From Nymphaea colorata (lineage: Eukaryota; Streptophyta; Magnoliopsida; Nymphaeales; Nymphaeaceae): a DNA stretch of 64,000 nucleotides. A program made the position numbers and the translations under genes. Shown here piece after piece: positions 1 through 10,924 of this stretch; position 1 is the first letter of the stretch; each line of letters starts with the position of its first letter. Where the stretch lies: positions 8,056,505-8,120,504 of the forward strand of contig NC_045140.1 of NCBI RefSeq assembly GCF_008831285.2, in the 5' to 3' direction. The notes under the pieces are model-generated. The model made no database searches, was not told the origin of the DNA, and saw only the letters and a list, made by a program, of their open reading frames with translations.

Positions 1-611
1 TCCAAATCTGCAGACTAAAATTGAAAACCCTCGCTAAAATACAAAAAACAATCAGAAGGCCTTAATTAATCTAATTATATGCTTAATTCAAAATAAAAAA
101 ACAAAAATTTAAGAAAGAATAAAGGAATTGCCGTGAGAAAAAATAACATAAACCAGTTACCGACTTAAAAAGAGGGAGAGGAAAGCAGACTCAGGCTTCA
201 AAAAACACTGCAACAGACAGCAGTCTGGACGGTTGGCTCTCTCTTTTTGAGTTTTCTGCCAAGCAAGGATACAGGCATAACTGCATCACACAACTGATAA
301 TTAAAAGAAATCCAATTCTGCCATGACACATGAATATGATGTCATCTACAAGACGGCAAATGGGCAGTGGCACTCGCCATTTGGCATCTTGGTGGCTCCG
401 GAGGCAGCGTTATGGAGTTTGGCGTCAAGCACTTCGTTGGACCAGGCAATCGGCAGCAGTCCAGACACCACACAGCAGACGCCACAGCTTGTGACCGTGG
501 CTTGAGCTTGCACTCAACTTGGTTAAAATAAAAAATATATTTTGATATAAAATAATACATAAATATAATTATTCGTAATAATATGTATATTAAAAAATAA
601 TATTAAAAAAC
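1..611. other. AT-rich non-coding flank
   Basis: No supported gene. Short open frames here have no recognisable domain and overlap on both strands. The stretch is A/T-rich and ends in a run of ATA/TAA-rich sequence just before a transposon remnant. Confidence 0.5.
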
Positions 612-757
612 TTATTGAGCCAAATCAAGTCCAGTTGGGCCAACCCGGGCCAACTTGATAAGTTATCAGGCCAGCCCGGTACACATTTTTCGGGCTTGAG
701 TCCAAGCCCGAGCGAGTATCATGTACTCAACTGTATCCAGCCCAATGCCCAGCCTTA
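612..757. mobile_element. Family B (hAT-like) right-end remnant
   Basis: GC-rich, GGGC/GCCC-rich stretch inside AT-rich DNA, ending in CCCAATGCCCAGCCTTA. This matches the right end of the better defined 58544-58791 element (CCCGATGCCTACCCTTA). The left end is not recognisable, so this is probably a degraded copy. Confidence 0.45.
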
Positions 758-1166
758 ACGGTCAAAACAATAAACACAACCATGAAAAGGTGAAGAAAGT
801 TCTATACTAGGCATGGATCCACAACAAACCAACTTGAGTTTAATTCGTGTTATATATATATATATATATAATGACCACCATGGGGAGGTGAAAATTGGTG
901 GTCATGAGTACTGGAAGAGCCACATGAGGGCAGATGTGGGCCATTTGCCAGCACCAGCCAACATAAATTGCTTGTTTGTGCATTGGTTGTCGCTTAAAGT
1001 TTTAATGTATTGATGACTAGGGGTGGATTTAGGGAGCTGAAAAATTCCTCAAATGAGAAATTTCTGGCTCTACTCCCAAGATAACCTTTCACATAGACCC
1101 ATAATATAAAGGGACTCCCTCAGTTCCCATAGGCCATTCTTGTTTACAGTAAATTTGAGATCCATG
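758..1166. other. non-coding stretch
   Basis: No supported gene. It contains a short (TA)n run near 850-870 and otherwise unremarkable AT-rich sequence. Confidence 0.4.
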
Positions 1167-1252
1167 GTGATATGAGATACTTTTTTCCCTCCCCATTGGA
1201 CCTCAAACGTGATATGAGATACTTTTTTCCGTCTCCATTGGACGTCAAACGC
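1167..1252. repeat. two tandem copies of a 42-bp repeat
   Basis: The motif GTGATATGAGATACTTTTTT starts at 1167 and again at 1209, followed in both by a CCATTGGAC.TCAAAC segment. The copies differ at only a few positions. It lies directly upstream of the 139-bp tandem array. Confidence 0.85.
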
Positions 1253-1267
1253 TAAGTTTTAAAGAAC

Positions 1268-1681
1268 CAGCATGGACCTTACATCCACGTACGCTGCTGC
1301 TTACTGTTGATATTCAATTATTTGTTTCAACAGTAGACTAGATTTCATATGGTACTGATTTTAGATCTCGAACCAGTGAAGCAAACACGCTTGTCCTTAA
1401 AAGAGGCAGCATGGACCTTACATCCACGTACGCTGCTGCTTACTGCTGATATTCAAATTATTTGTCTCAACAGTATACTAGATTTCATATGGTACTGATT
1501 TTAGATCTGGAACCAGGGAAGCAAACATGCATGTCCCTAAAGAGGCAGAATGGACCTTACATCCACGTACGTTGCTGCTTACTGCTGATATTCAATTATT
1601 TGCCTCAACAGTATACTAGATTTCATATAGTACTGATTTTAGATCTCGAACCAGGGAAGCAAACACACATGCCCTTATTTT
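1268..1681. repeat. three tandem copies of a 139-bp repeat
   Basis: Units start at 1268, 1407 and 1546 (CAGCATGGACCTTACATCC and close variants), so the period is exactly 139 bp between each pair. Units are near-identical. A single related unit occurs at 9840-9955, so the array is a local amplification within a dispersed repeat. Confidence 0.9.
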
Positions 1682-1965
1682 GTTGGTTTAGTTGCTATAT
1701 AATGCGTATGGGAAACATACTGAAATTAATAACAATAATGATGGAGATGAGGTTGGGATAGTGCTGATCCCTCATCTTGAGATTGACTGTTAGCTGAGTT
1801 CCCTTTCCATCACTTGGAATTTGCAAGAGTACACACCTACCTCTTTCTATGTATGCCTGTTCTTTTAAATGGCAACTGTTAGCTGCCCTTTCCATATGAC
1901 TGATCCACCTTGTAGGAGGATTTAACTACAAAGTCATAGGAGTGTTGTATTAGCTCATATATATT
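1682..1965. repeat. dispersed repeat family E, copy 1
   Basis: The segment containing TGACTGTTAGCTGAG, CTTTCCAT, TTTGCAAGA and GTCATAGGAGTGTTGTA recurs at 2690-2925 and 5946-6100. Its left part also recurs at 9935-10045. No coding capacity or terminal structure was seen, so the class is unknown. Confidence 0.7.
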
Positions 1966-2099
1966 GGGGTTACTCAAAAAACCGATGCAGCCTTTGACAT
2001 TGGATATAAAGTATATGCCAAAACCTTGATCCTATTACTAGTATATTGTTTCTGTGGCATCTGTATATACTCAATTTGTAAGTTCACAAATATGAAGTT

Positions 2100-2345
2100 T
2101 GCAACCAACTTTTCAGGATAATGCATCCTCCAACAGATTGCATTCGAATCTGATTCAAGTGTGAACTAAGAATACATATCTAAATCTGAATCCAAAATTC
2201 AATTTGACAATCTGAATACAGTGCAAATTTTAAACCGAATCTGACCGATTTTAAATTTGATTCAAATCCAGATCTGATCACATACTTATGTATATCTGAA
2301 TCCGATCCGATTTCTTAATTGGATATTAGTTCTTTTTGTCATATC
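2100..2345. repeat. AATCTGAATCC-rich dispersed element (MITE-like)
   Basis: Dense in variants of AATCTGAATCC, GATCTGATC and ATCCGATCCGAT on both strands. Such composition is common in small non-autonomous plant transposons, but I could not define termini or a target duplication. Confidence 0.35.
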
Positions 2346-2689
2346 TGGTGGTTTTGGAATCGCTCGGTTATATATCTGATCCAAATTAAATATACTGTCG
2401 TTCCTATTGATGAATTCTCTGGAACGTTAGACTGCCTCCAAATGAAGCTCGAAATTAAAATTCTGTTGTTGGCACAAATTTTAAAAAACTTGGTATAGGT
2501 ATGAAATCTCAACATTTTTTTTTCCATTTCTCTTCACCTTTAAAAATTTAAAAGTTAACAGAATTACCTATTTTTCTTGTTAACCTACGACAAGTTTGTT
2601 TTGGTTTAGCTAGATTGGATCCCATGGTGAAATGGTTCAACTATATCTTGGAGGCATCCGATAAAATTGAGATGTTTGAAGTGGTGGAA

Positions 2690-2925
2690 GGGCAGGTACA
2701 GGGTCGAGATGGTGGTGATCCCTCGTCTGGAGATGAATTGTTAACTGAAGTTCCTTTCAATGACTTGGACAATGCAGAGAATGCACCTAACTCTTTCCAT
2801 ATTAGTTCTTCTAAATGGTGACTGGTTCGTGTGTGGCTGCCCTTTCCATATCAGTATGAAAATTTGAGTGAAATGCAGTGAAACTGCTATATACTAGCTG
2901 ACGTACATTGAGCTCACATTAAGCA
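2690..2925. repeat. dispersed repeat family E, copy 2
   Basis: Diverged copy of the 1682-1965 repeat. Shared blocks include TTAACTGAAGTTCC, TTCTTCTAAATGG, CTGCCCTTTCCATAT and a GCTGACGTACATTGAGCTCACA tail also found at 6080-6100. Short open frames in it are not conserved between copies. Confidence 0.6.
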
Positions 2926-3479
2926 GTAAGGATTGACACAACATCGGGCTCTAGGTGCCAGGGATATCTATGTGGCGTGAGGTGGTGTTCATATTCATAG
3001 TTAGTTGACTAACATGATGGATCATCTTGTGACACCATGACTGTTGATGTATAGACAAGATTCCATGACATAAAAATTTTAAAATCTTGGGCATTGGAAG
3101 TTTCTATAATTCGTAGGAAATTATACTTACATATTCAAATAAATCTATTCAAGAGTGGAGAAACTATACATTCTATAAGATAAAAGTCAAACTATTCATG
3201 ATTTAATTCCATATTGAATCAATCTCCTACCCGATTGGGAGGAGGGGGCTTTTGGCGATAGAGCTAGAGCCCCGGCATCCCAGCCACATCGTTATGGAGG
3301 GGAGGCATGGGCAACTGGGGCCAGAATCAATCCAGATGGCTTGGAGAGAGAAAGATGGAGAGAGGGGCTTTTGGTCAATAGAGCCCTGGCAGCCCAGCTC
3401 CATCGCTATGGGGGCCATCAACAGAGAGACAAAAGGTGTGATGTACTTTCTCCATTTTCCCTCCACCCAGAGGCAGTCA
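2926..3479. other. non-coding stretch
   Basis: Nothing supported. Overlapping open frames on both strands at 3227-3524 look like a chance effect of a GC-richer patch around an internal near-repeat (GGGGCTTTTGG...ATAGAGC at 3246 and 3364). Confidence 0.4.
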
Positions 3480-3665
3480 GAATTTTTTTATAAAGGGGGT
3501 CAAATTAAAGTTTCTAAATTTTGACTAGAGCCAAAATAACATTCTTTAAAATGTTTTTATAAAACAAGTGAAATTTTCTAGACTTTACATGCAATTTTTT
3601 TTTTAAAAAAATTGAGGTGGGGCCGAGGCCCATGCGACTACCTTGGCTCTGCCCCTTCCTCCACC
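3480..3665. repeat. dispersed repeat family D, copy in inverse orientation
   Basis: AT-rich body (AAAGTTTCTAAATTTTGAC) followed by a GGGGCCGAGGCCC core and TTGGCTCTGCCCC end. The reverse complement resembles 16920-17135, which carries GGGGGCCGGCAGGGG and ends in AGCTCTGCCACTG. It is probably a small transposon remnant. Confidence 0.45.
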
Positions 3666-3929
3666 TGCCACCCTATCTACTACACTGGAATGGCTTTTTG
3701 AATGTGAGCCCATTGAGGGATCATGAAAGAAAAAAACATGAGCTGGCTCATTGATGTTGGCGGGCCCTCTAGCATCATCTTTGGTGTGGGCAGACATTAA
3801 TGACAACTTTAATGATGTGGAGGATCATGTTTTTAGGAAGTGGAAAGCTGGTGGAGGGTGGAGATGAAGTTTGAAGGAGAGATAATGCTGCCCACATCTG
3901 GAGATGGACTGTTATCTCAGACCAGTCGA
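3666..3929. other. non-coding stretch
   Basis: No gene or repeat that I can support. Confidence 0.35.
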
Positions 3930-4463
<534 letters not shown>

Positions 4464-5591
4464 ATATAGATTAATAGAGGGAGCTCAAGGCTGCTCAAGC
4501 CAACCTATCATACCCCAACCCACCCTTGATCCCTCTTAGCCCCTGTGATACTGTCACATTTCAGACCCATGTTGGCTTCTTGTATGCCTTCAAACCTCCC
4601 AACCCATCAATTGAAGTCATTGAACAAGGGCTCCGCCGGCTTCTTGCTGAGTACAGAGAGTTTGTCGGCCGCCTCATATTCGACGACAATGGCCACCAGT
4701 GCATCCTTCTCAATGACAAGGACATTCGCTTCGTCAAAGTTACCTCTAGCTTCTCTCTCAGTAGCTTGATGGACAAGCCATCTCCGTACTACCCTGACTT
4801 GCACCCACATATCACGGGCATAGAGGAGGCGTTGTTTCAGGCGCAGCTCACCAGGTTTGCTTGTGGTTCCTTGGTTGTGGGCTGCACCTTCCACCATGCA
4901 GTCTTGGATGCGCTGTGTCTCAGCCATTTCCTCATAGCATGGGGCCAAACTGTGCGTGATGGCATCCCTGTTCTTCCACGGCTGCATGACCGCTCCATCT
5001 TCATCCCTCGCAACCCTCCTCGCTTTCAGTTTGAACATAGCGAGATTGAGTATACCGCCCATCACCAAACGGCCACACACCCAGAGTTACAACACACTAT
5101 TGTGATGGAAAGGGCACACTTCTGTTCTGAATTTTTAGCTAAACTCAAGTTCAAGGCCTCTCGTGACAATCTTTGTGATAAGCCTTACACTACGTTTGAG
5201 TGCCTTACTTTCCCACCTATGGAGAAAGATCACCCATGTGAGGAATCTATAAGGGGAGCTGACTACAACAGTAAGGATTGCAGTGAACGGTCGATTTAGA
5301 ATGAGGAATCCTACTGTGCCCATGAGATACTTGGGCAATGTGGTGCTGTAGGCTTGGCCTCGCTCTAAGGTGAAAGACCTCTTGTCCAAGCCAATGGGGC
5401 ATGCAGCTAGGCTCATACATCATGCAGTGGCTCGAGTCGATGACGACTACTTCAGGTCATTCATCGACTTCTCAAGCTCGAAGCAAAAGATGAAAGGGCT
5501 GGTGCCAAGCGCCTATGGGGGAGACGTGGTGTTGAGCCCGGACTTGAAAATGTCCTCCTGGTTGAGAATCCCCTTCTATGATATGGACTTT
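4464..5591 (+). pseudogene. BAHD acyltransferase pseudogene (partner of 7100-8398)
   Basis: Closely similar throughout to the intact BAHD gene downstream. The lesions are visible by comparison. The codon matching the intact ATG is ATA (4464-4466), followed immediately by TAG. A 13-bp deletion near 4523 shifts frame. An extra base near 5210 shifts frame again and destroys the CDS by 5299. The Trp codon of the intact copy is TAG within GTGCTGTAGGCTTGG (about 5350). The HHAVLD catalytic motif is still readable, as is the downstream KDLLSKP to YDMDF part. Homology stops at YDMDF, where the intact gene continues FGTNRP; here the DNA switches to an antisense RGP gene fragment. The upstream TATA region is also lost. 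It cannot encode a full enzyme. Any product from the longest open frame (4526-5299) would need a non-ATG start and would lack the C-terminal half. Confidence 0.93.
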
Positions 5592-5945
5592 CACACACAT
5601 CCCACACCATAGATCTTCAACCGTCACATGTCTCACCTTCCCTTGTCCAGCCAATACCAACCCGATGAACAAAGCCGGTCCGATCAATTCCCCGTCAAAT
5701 GCAACATTCACACTGCTCAATGCTCAAAGGAAGCATGGTACCCTTGGGTAACGTCAAGTCTATCATTGCGCTTCCCGGACTTCAAAATAGATGCATAAAA
5801 GTCCAGTATGTTGAGCCAAAGCCCACAAGATACTGCACAATTCACACCGCACCATAAAGTGAAAGGATACCCACGAACGAAATCTGACCCCTTGGCATAT
5901 GGGTCATAGGGGGTAATGAAAAAGAGAGGAGTGGGTGCAAGATGA
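5586..5945 (-). pseudogene. reversibly glycosylated polypeptide / UDP-arabinopyranose mutase gene fragment
   Basis: Read on the minus strand from 5945 the translation gives [45 protein letters not shown] and, after frame changes, [22 protein letters not shown] and EDLWCGMCVKV. This is the order expected for the middle to C-terminal part of plant RGP/UAM proteins, which interconvert UDP-arabinopyranose and UDP-arabinofuranose at the Golgi for wall synthesis. At least two frameshifts (near 5745 and 5725) and a missing N-terminus make it non-functional. It abuts the BAHD pseudogene in the opposite orientation at a shared GACTTT (5586-5591) and abuts family E repeat at its other side, suggesting a captured gene fragment. 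The family match is from recognised sequence motifs; identity beyond that was not computed. Confidence 0.85.
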
Positions 5946-6100
5946 CTGTTAGCTGAGGTTCTCTTTCCATGACTTAGAATTTGCAAGACTCACCTACCTC
6001 TTTCTAGGTATATCAGTTCTTCTAAATGGTGACGGTTAGCCACCCGTTAATGTCATAGGAGTGTGTTGTACTGGCTGACATATATTGAGCTCACACCCAA
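5946..6100. repeat. dispersed repeat family E, copy 3
   Basis: Begins GATGACTGTTAGCTGAGG directly where RGP homology ends. It shares CTTTCCATGACTTAGAATTTG, CACCTACCTCTTTCTA and GTCATAGGAGTG with the copy at 1682-1965. Its position at the edge of the captured RGP fragment is notable. Confidence 0.75.
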
Positions 6101-6119
6101 CTGTATGGCCACCCAGACA

Positions 6120-6195
6120 TATAATCAACTTTAAATAAGGATGTACAATTTAACTTCAGCTTTAAATAAGGAAGTACAATTTAACTTCAGCTTTA
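6120..6195. repeat. short tandem repeat, about 30-bp unit
   Basis: The motif CTTTAAATAAGGA.GTACAATTTAACTTCAG is present two to three times in a row (6130-6212). Confidence 0.8.
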
Positions 6196-6442
6196 AATAA
6201 GGATGTACAATAAGTTAACACGGGCTCGACCTGAACTTGCCTATGCAAGCTTGACTTGTTTAAAAGAGTCGAGGTTGAGGTTGAGTTGATGCTCGAGTTA
6301 AAAATTTGGAGTTCGAGATACATGAACTCGACTCATTTAAATTTGACTCGAAATGTGTCTCTTTCTATTTCTTAATCATTAGTGGCATGTTTTGGTAATA
6401 TTTTTATGAACTTTAATATCCTTTTTGTGGCTTTCATTTTAA

Positions 6443-6494
<52 letters not shown>

Positions 6495-7020
6495 AATAGA
6501 CGAGCTCAAACTTGCCTCATAAAGCTCGAGTGAGCTAGAGTTGTGCACGAGCTGAACAATATGTGACTCGAGTTGAGCTTGACCTCAGCGTGCTCTTCGT
6601 ACATTCCTTGCTTTGAACTGCAGACAATAGACATCACCATTAATATGTCATGCGTATATGATAGGTCATCATCATCATTTAAGACATGATGCTCTGGGAT
6701 GTTAGATCCTACATACACTCATTGACATTGAAACTGGTTACATGCCCTGTCTGGTGCACAATTTTTTTGTTTGGCAATATGCTTAATAATCAAAATGCCT
6801 CCAGTTAATAGTAAAAAGAACTTTTTTAGAGATAAAAAAGAAAACCCAAAAGAAATTAAAAACTAACTAGAAAATTTCTCTTAAAGAATTTTCAGAGTAC
6901 ACCAACTCCCACTTTTTTTTTTTTTTTTTGGCTTATATGTCTTGAGTGCACCAAGCAGCTCACACAACTCACGCTCCATTTACATTTATTAGGTGGACTG
7001 ATACAAGGGCCCATTCACAT
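6196..7020. repeat. duplicated upstream block of the intact BAHD gene
   Basis: Paralogous to 3930-4463: GAGTTGATGCTCGAG and GAACTCGACTCATTTAAA motifs, TGTGTCTCTTTC, (TA)n at 6448-6490, then CTCGAG/GAGCTC sequence and ATTTAAGACATGATG. A similar GAGCTC/CTCGAG element occurs alone at 21095-21665, so part of this block is itself a dispersed repeat (family C). The 6740-7020 part holds the proximal promoter of the BAHD gene and a T tract. Confidence 0.7.
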
Positions 7021-7024
7021 AGTT

Positions 7025-7031
7025 TATAAAA
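7025..7031 (+). promoter_or_regulatory. TATA box of the intact BAHD gene
   Basis: TATAAAA lies 69 bp upstream of the ATG at 7100, a suitable distance for a short 5' leader. The matching interval is deleted in the pseudogene copy. Confidence 0.65.
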
Positions 7032-7099
7032 CATCTTCCTCCCTGCCATCACTAGGTCTGAGGCAGCATAAGAAGAACAAGGAAAACAAACAACCAAAA

Positions 7100-8398
7100 A
7101 TGAAGATCAATAGAGGGAGCTCAACACTGCTCAAGCCAACCTATCATACCCCAACCCTCCCTCCTACTGATTCCTTGATCCCTCTGAGCCCCTTTGATAC
7201 CGTCACATATCAGATCCATGTTGGAACCTTGTATGCCTACAGACCTCCCAACCCATCAAATGAAGTCATTGAACAAGGGCTCCGCCGGCTTCTTGCCGAG
7301 TACAGAGAGTTCGCTGGCCGCCTCAGTTTCGATGACAATGGCCACCAGTGCATCCTTCTCAATGACGAGGGCATTCGCTTTGTCGAAGCTACCTCCGGCT
7401 CTCCTCTTGGCAGCTTGATGGACAAGCCATCTCCGTACTACCTCGACTTGCACCCACACATTACAGGAATAGAGGAGGAGTTGTTTCAGGAGAAGCTCAC
7501 CAGGTTTGCTTGTGGTTCCTTGGTGGTGGGCTGCACCATCCACCATGCAGTCTTGGATGCACAGTCTCTCAGCCGTTTTTTCATAGCATGGGGCCAAACT
7601 GTGCGCAACAGCATCCCTGTTCTACCACTCCCACTGCATGACCGCTCCATCTTCATCCCTCGCAACCCTTCTCTCGTTCAGTTTGAACATAGTGAGATTG
7701 AGTATACGGCCCGTCAACCAAAGCCCAAGCACCCAGAGCTACAACACACTATTGTGATGGAAAGGGCACACTTCCCTTCTGCATTTTTAGAGAAACTCAA
7801 GTCCAAGGCCTCTGGTGACAATCCTTGTGATAAGCCTTACACTACCTTTGAGAGCCTTACAGCTCACCTATGGAGGAAGATTACCCGTGTCAGGAATCTA
7901 GAAGGGGAGTTGACTACAAAAGTAAGGATTGCAGTGAACGGTCGCTTTAGAATGAGGAATCCTACTGTGCCCATGAGCTACTTGGGCAATGTGGTGCTGT
8001 GGGCTTGGCCTCGCTCTAAGGTGAAAGACCTCTTGTCCAAGCCAGTGCGACATGCAGCTAGGCTCATACATGATGCAGTGGCTAGAGTCGATGACGACTA
8101 CTTCAGGTCATTCATTGACTTCTCAAGCTCAAAGGAAAAGATGGAAGGGCTGGTGCCGAGCGCCTATGGGGGAGATATGGTGTTGAGCCCTGACTTGGAA
8201 GTGTCCTCCTGGTTGAATATCCCCTTCTATGACATGGACTTTGGTACAAACCGCCCTCGCCTCTTTGTACCTTCATATGAGAGAGTAGAAGGGTTCTTGC
8301 ATATCGTGCCTTCCTTCACTGGCGTTGGAGATGTTGATGCCTTCGATTCTCTGTTTGAGAAGGACATGGGATCCTTCATAATGGACTGTATTATTTAG
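7100..8398 (+). CDS. BAHD acyltransferase, agmatine/putrescine hydroxycinnamoyltransferase-like
   Basis: Single-exon protein of 432 residues, the usual BAHD size. BAHD enzymes transfer an acyl group from CoA to an alcohol or amine in the cytosol. Visible motifs: catalytic HHAVLD (HxxxD, His149-Asp153), YLGN near 294-297 (the family YFGN site) and DFGTN at 380-384 in place of the textbook DFGWG. The N-terminal IPLSPFDTV, LYAYRPPNPSNEVIEQGL, LLAEYREFAGRL and the TRFACGSLVVGC segment resemble the amine N-hydroxycinnamoyltransferase group (agmatine/putrescine type), in which the second motif is commonly not DFGWG. Substrate is an inference. The start is the first in-frame ATG, preceded by an A-rich leader and a TATA box. 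No internal stop or frameshift was seen, unlike the copy 2.6 kb upstream. It is likely functional if expressed. Confidence 0.93.
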   Translation: MKINRGSSTLLKPTYHTPTLPPTDSLIPLSPFDTVTYQIHVGTLYAYRPPNPSNEVIEQGLRRLLAEYREFAGRLSFDDNGHQCILLNDEGIRFVEATSGSPLGSLMDKPSPYYLDLHPHITGIEEELFQEKLTRFACGSLVVGCTIHHAVLDAQSLSRFFIAWGQTVRNSIPVLPLPLHDRSIFIPRNPSLVQFEHSEIEYTARQPKPKHPELQHTIVMERAHFPSAFLEKLKSKASGDNPCDKPYTTFESLTAHLWRKITRVRNLEGELTTKVRIAVNGRFRMRNPTVPMSYLGNVVLWAWPRSKVKDLLSKPVRHAARLIHDAVARVDDDYFRSFIDFSSSKEKMEGLVPSAYGGDMVLSPDLEVSSWLNIPFYDMDFGTNRPRLFVPSYERVEGFLHIVPSFTGVGDVDAFDSLFEKDMGSFIMDCII

Positions 8399-8924
8399 AT
8401 TAGTACTTATATGCCAAACCTAGTGTATGTTTTGAAACTTAATGCTCCCTTTCACGCTTTCTACTTTCACTTGTTTAGGTAGTCCCCATGTTGTTGCTAT
8501 GGACAATGTCAGTGAATTGTGGTGATCATATGATTTGGTATCTTTCTTGTGTGGTTATCATATATTTCAATTCAGAATGAAATTTTAACATGATCATGGA
8601 TTGACATGATAAAGCCAATTAAACTAAATTTGTAGCTGTACCACATGGGCATAGGGTGCAGGTACTGGCACGGATGCTAATCCAAGTGCAGATACGACAA
8701 TGTTTCAAAAGAAAACTGGTGTGGGTGAGTGAATATTATATAGTTATTTAAATATTTAGTGGTCTTATTTATTTGTATTTACATATAAACGTTTTGGCTG
8801 GTGCTAGTTTAGTTTGGTGCACATTTTAAAAGATTAGCTTTGTCCCAATTCAGCTGACCACATCGAACGTGCTATGTCAGAGAAGCACTAGCATCAGTAC
8901 TAGCACCAGCTCCAGCATCAACAT
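8399..8924. other. 3' flank of the BAHD gene
   Basis: AT-rich non-coding sequence after the TAG stop. No canonical AATAAA was identified close to the stop. No other gene is supported. Confidence 0.4.
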
Positions 8925-9335
8925 AAACTTGTAGGCAAATGAACACAACTATGTCCTTCTACTTGTTTAATTTTGCTCTCATTATCAAAAGGCAATTAAA
9001 TTATGCTCATCAATGGAGCTATGCATACTATGTAACACTGAGACTTAATCAACTACCACCAATGTGGTACATACTTGAGCAAAAACCCAAGCTTAAATTA
9101 CCACGACACCATTGAATGGGATCAATAAGCTGGTGCAAGGCAACTAGCCTCCTTGAAAGCAGCAAGTCACCCAGGCTTATATATGTTGTTAAAAAAAGTT
9201 CATAACAAGAAGTTATTGAGTTTGAGAAGTGGAAATCCAAGACCTACTTAGTTATGTCTTGACTTTTGAACTCAATTATTGGATGCTAACATGGCTGAAA
9301 GGTTCTTATTCCATGGCATGAAATGAGTAAGATCC
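8925..9335. repeat. segmental duplication, copy 1
   Basis: Shares many blocks in the same order with 11300-11670, including TTGTCCTTCTAC.TGTTTAATTTT, AAACCCAAGCTTAAAT.ACCACGAC, TGAAAGCAGCAA, GTGGAAATCCAAGA, CTACTTAGTTATGT and GGCTGAAAGG. Both copies are direct and non-coding. Confidence 0.85.
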
Positions 9336-9839
9336 TTGGACACATAAGGGTATTGTCATATGTGGGCTTTACCCTGAAGGCAGTTGATAAACATTAAAAT
9401 GGGAATTACTTGAAAAACATACAAAAAACTGCCTAAAAATGTGCCATTAACAAATGGTTGCACCGCTTTTGACCATCATCAGATCGACACTCAACCTTTC
9501 AAGTCAACCCTCAAACAGCCATCACTTTACAAAGAACATTAAAATGGACTATTAAAATACTATACTGCCCATTTAATCAAAATTATATCTAAAAAATGAA
9601 AAAACAATGTCATGGCCCTTGCCGTTCACAAGACAATGACAGAAAAGCGATGAGGGGTCCATGCCATCAATGCCAGAGTGCTCCATTTGGCCCCTCCTCA
9701 ATCCATCTCCATTGGACCAGGCACAGCCACATCTAGTCTGGTGTGTGCAGCTTCTTAAGTTTTTTTATTTTTATACAGACATCTTTAAAGATTTAATTTT
9801 ATATACATATAGGTGCCCCTCTAGATATGAGTACTTCTG
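9336..9839. other. non-coding stretch
   Basis: Nothing supported. Confidence 0.35.
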
Positions 9840-10045
9840 CTTAGTGTTGATATTCATTACTTGTTTAAACATTAGATTTCATATAGTACTGATTTCGTGT
9901 AGTACTGATTTTACATCTCCAAACAGGGAAGCAAGCATGCATGTCCTTATTGTGTTGGTTTAGTTGCGATACAATGTGTATGGGAAAGATACTGAAATTA
10001 ATAACATTAATGATGGAGATAAGGGAGAGATGGCGCTGACCCGTT
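9840..10045. repeat. single 139-bp-type unit plus family E left part
   Basis: TTTCATATAGTACTGATTT, AGGGAAGCAAGCATGCATGTCC and GTATGGGAAAGATACTGAAATT match 1610-1770, but with only one 139-bp-type unit instead of three. An internal 16-bp duplication (TAGTACTGATTT twice) is present. Confidence 0.8.
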
Positions 10046-10924
10046 GTTTGCATTCCCAAAATTTACTTTGATTTTTGGAGTTCTTCAGAAATATAAAATT
10101 TTATTTTTTAAAATGAGAATAAAAGGGACTCACCCATCAATAGAGAATCGATCATTCCAGTTGCCTTTACTGGGGGCAACTGGAATAGTGTGGTGTTTGA
10201 AAAAAAATGTTGAATATTTGATGTTTCGAATTGTTGAGAAAGTTTTGAAGTATCATTTGAAAGTATAAACGATTTTGATTTGAGGAATTTTGAATTAAGA
10301 AATCTTTACAAATATCATTTGAAAACCTTTGAAAGATAATATGTGTATTTTAAATATCACTTTTCGAAGTCGATTTAATGTTCTCTTAAGAATTTAAATA
10401 GTTTTAAGATTTTTCTCTAATTTGATTACTCCTAACTAGAGTTTCATCTCATCTTGATTAAGTTCTTTTACAGAGGTGTTTATGATCATTTGTGACTTGT
10501 ACAAGTGAATGTCAATACCTTGACTCTTTATGATTGAAAACAAATTATTCATTCCTACCATATCATTCATCTAAGCATACCACATACATCATGATTTATT
10601 TATAAACTTATCTTAAATATTCTCATCAGGAGAGAAAAACATGAAAGTGAAATGATGTTGTAGATCATCAAGTATGATTTCAATATCGAGTCATTACTTG
10701 AGTTTTAGTTTTTATGAAGCTGATAAAGGAAAATTTCAAATATTAAATCTTGGGAAAGTAATATTCAAAAGAATGGAAGAAAGGAAAGACAATATTTTAA
10801 TCTAAGGGGAATGAAGAGAAAGAGGTTTTAAAAATCACTAAAGAAAAAAAAAATTAAAAAGAGAGAAATATGTATACATAAACGTACTTATATATATATA
10901 TATGAATGCTCGTGATAGGAAGGT
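10046..10924. other. AT-rich non-coding stretch
   Basis: No recognised gene. Open frames are short and of low complexity. Confidence 0.4.

Noticed and set aside
1268..1681. Possible CRISPR-like array
   Set aside because: Units are contiguous 139-bp tandem repeats without spacers, and this is a plant nuclear sequence.
4607..5080. 157-codon antisense open frame over the BAHD pseudogene, also present over the intact copy
   Set aside because: Mirror of the real coding frame; no independent signal.
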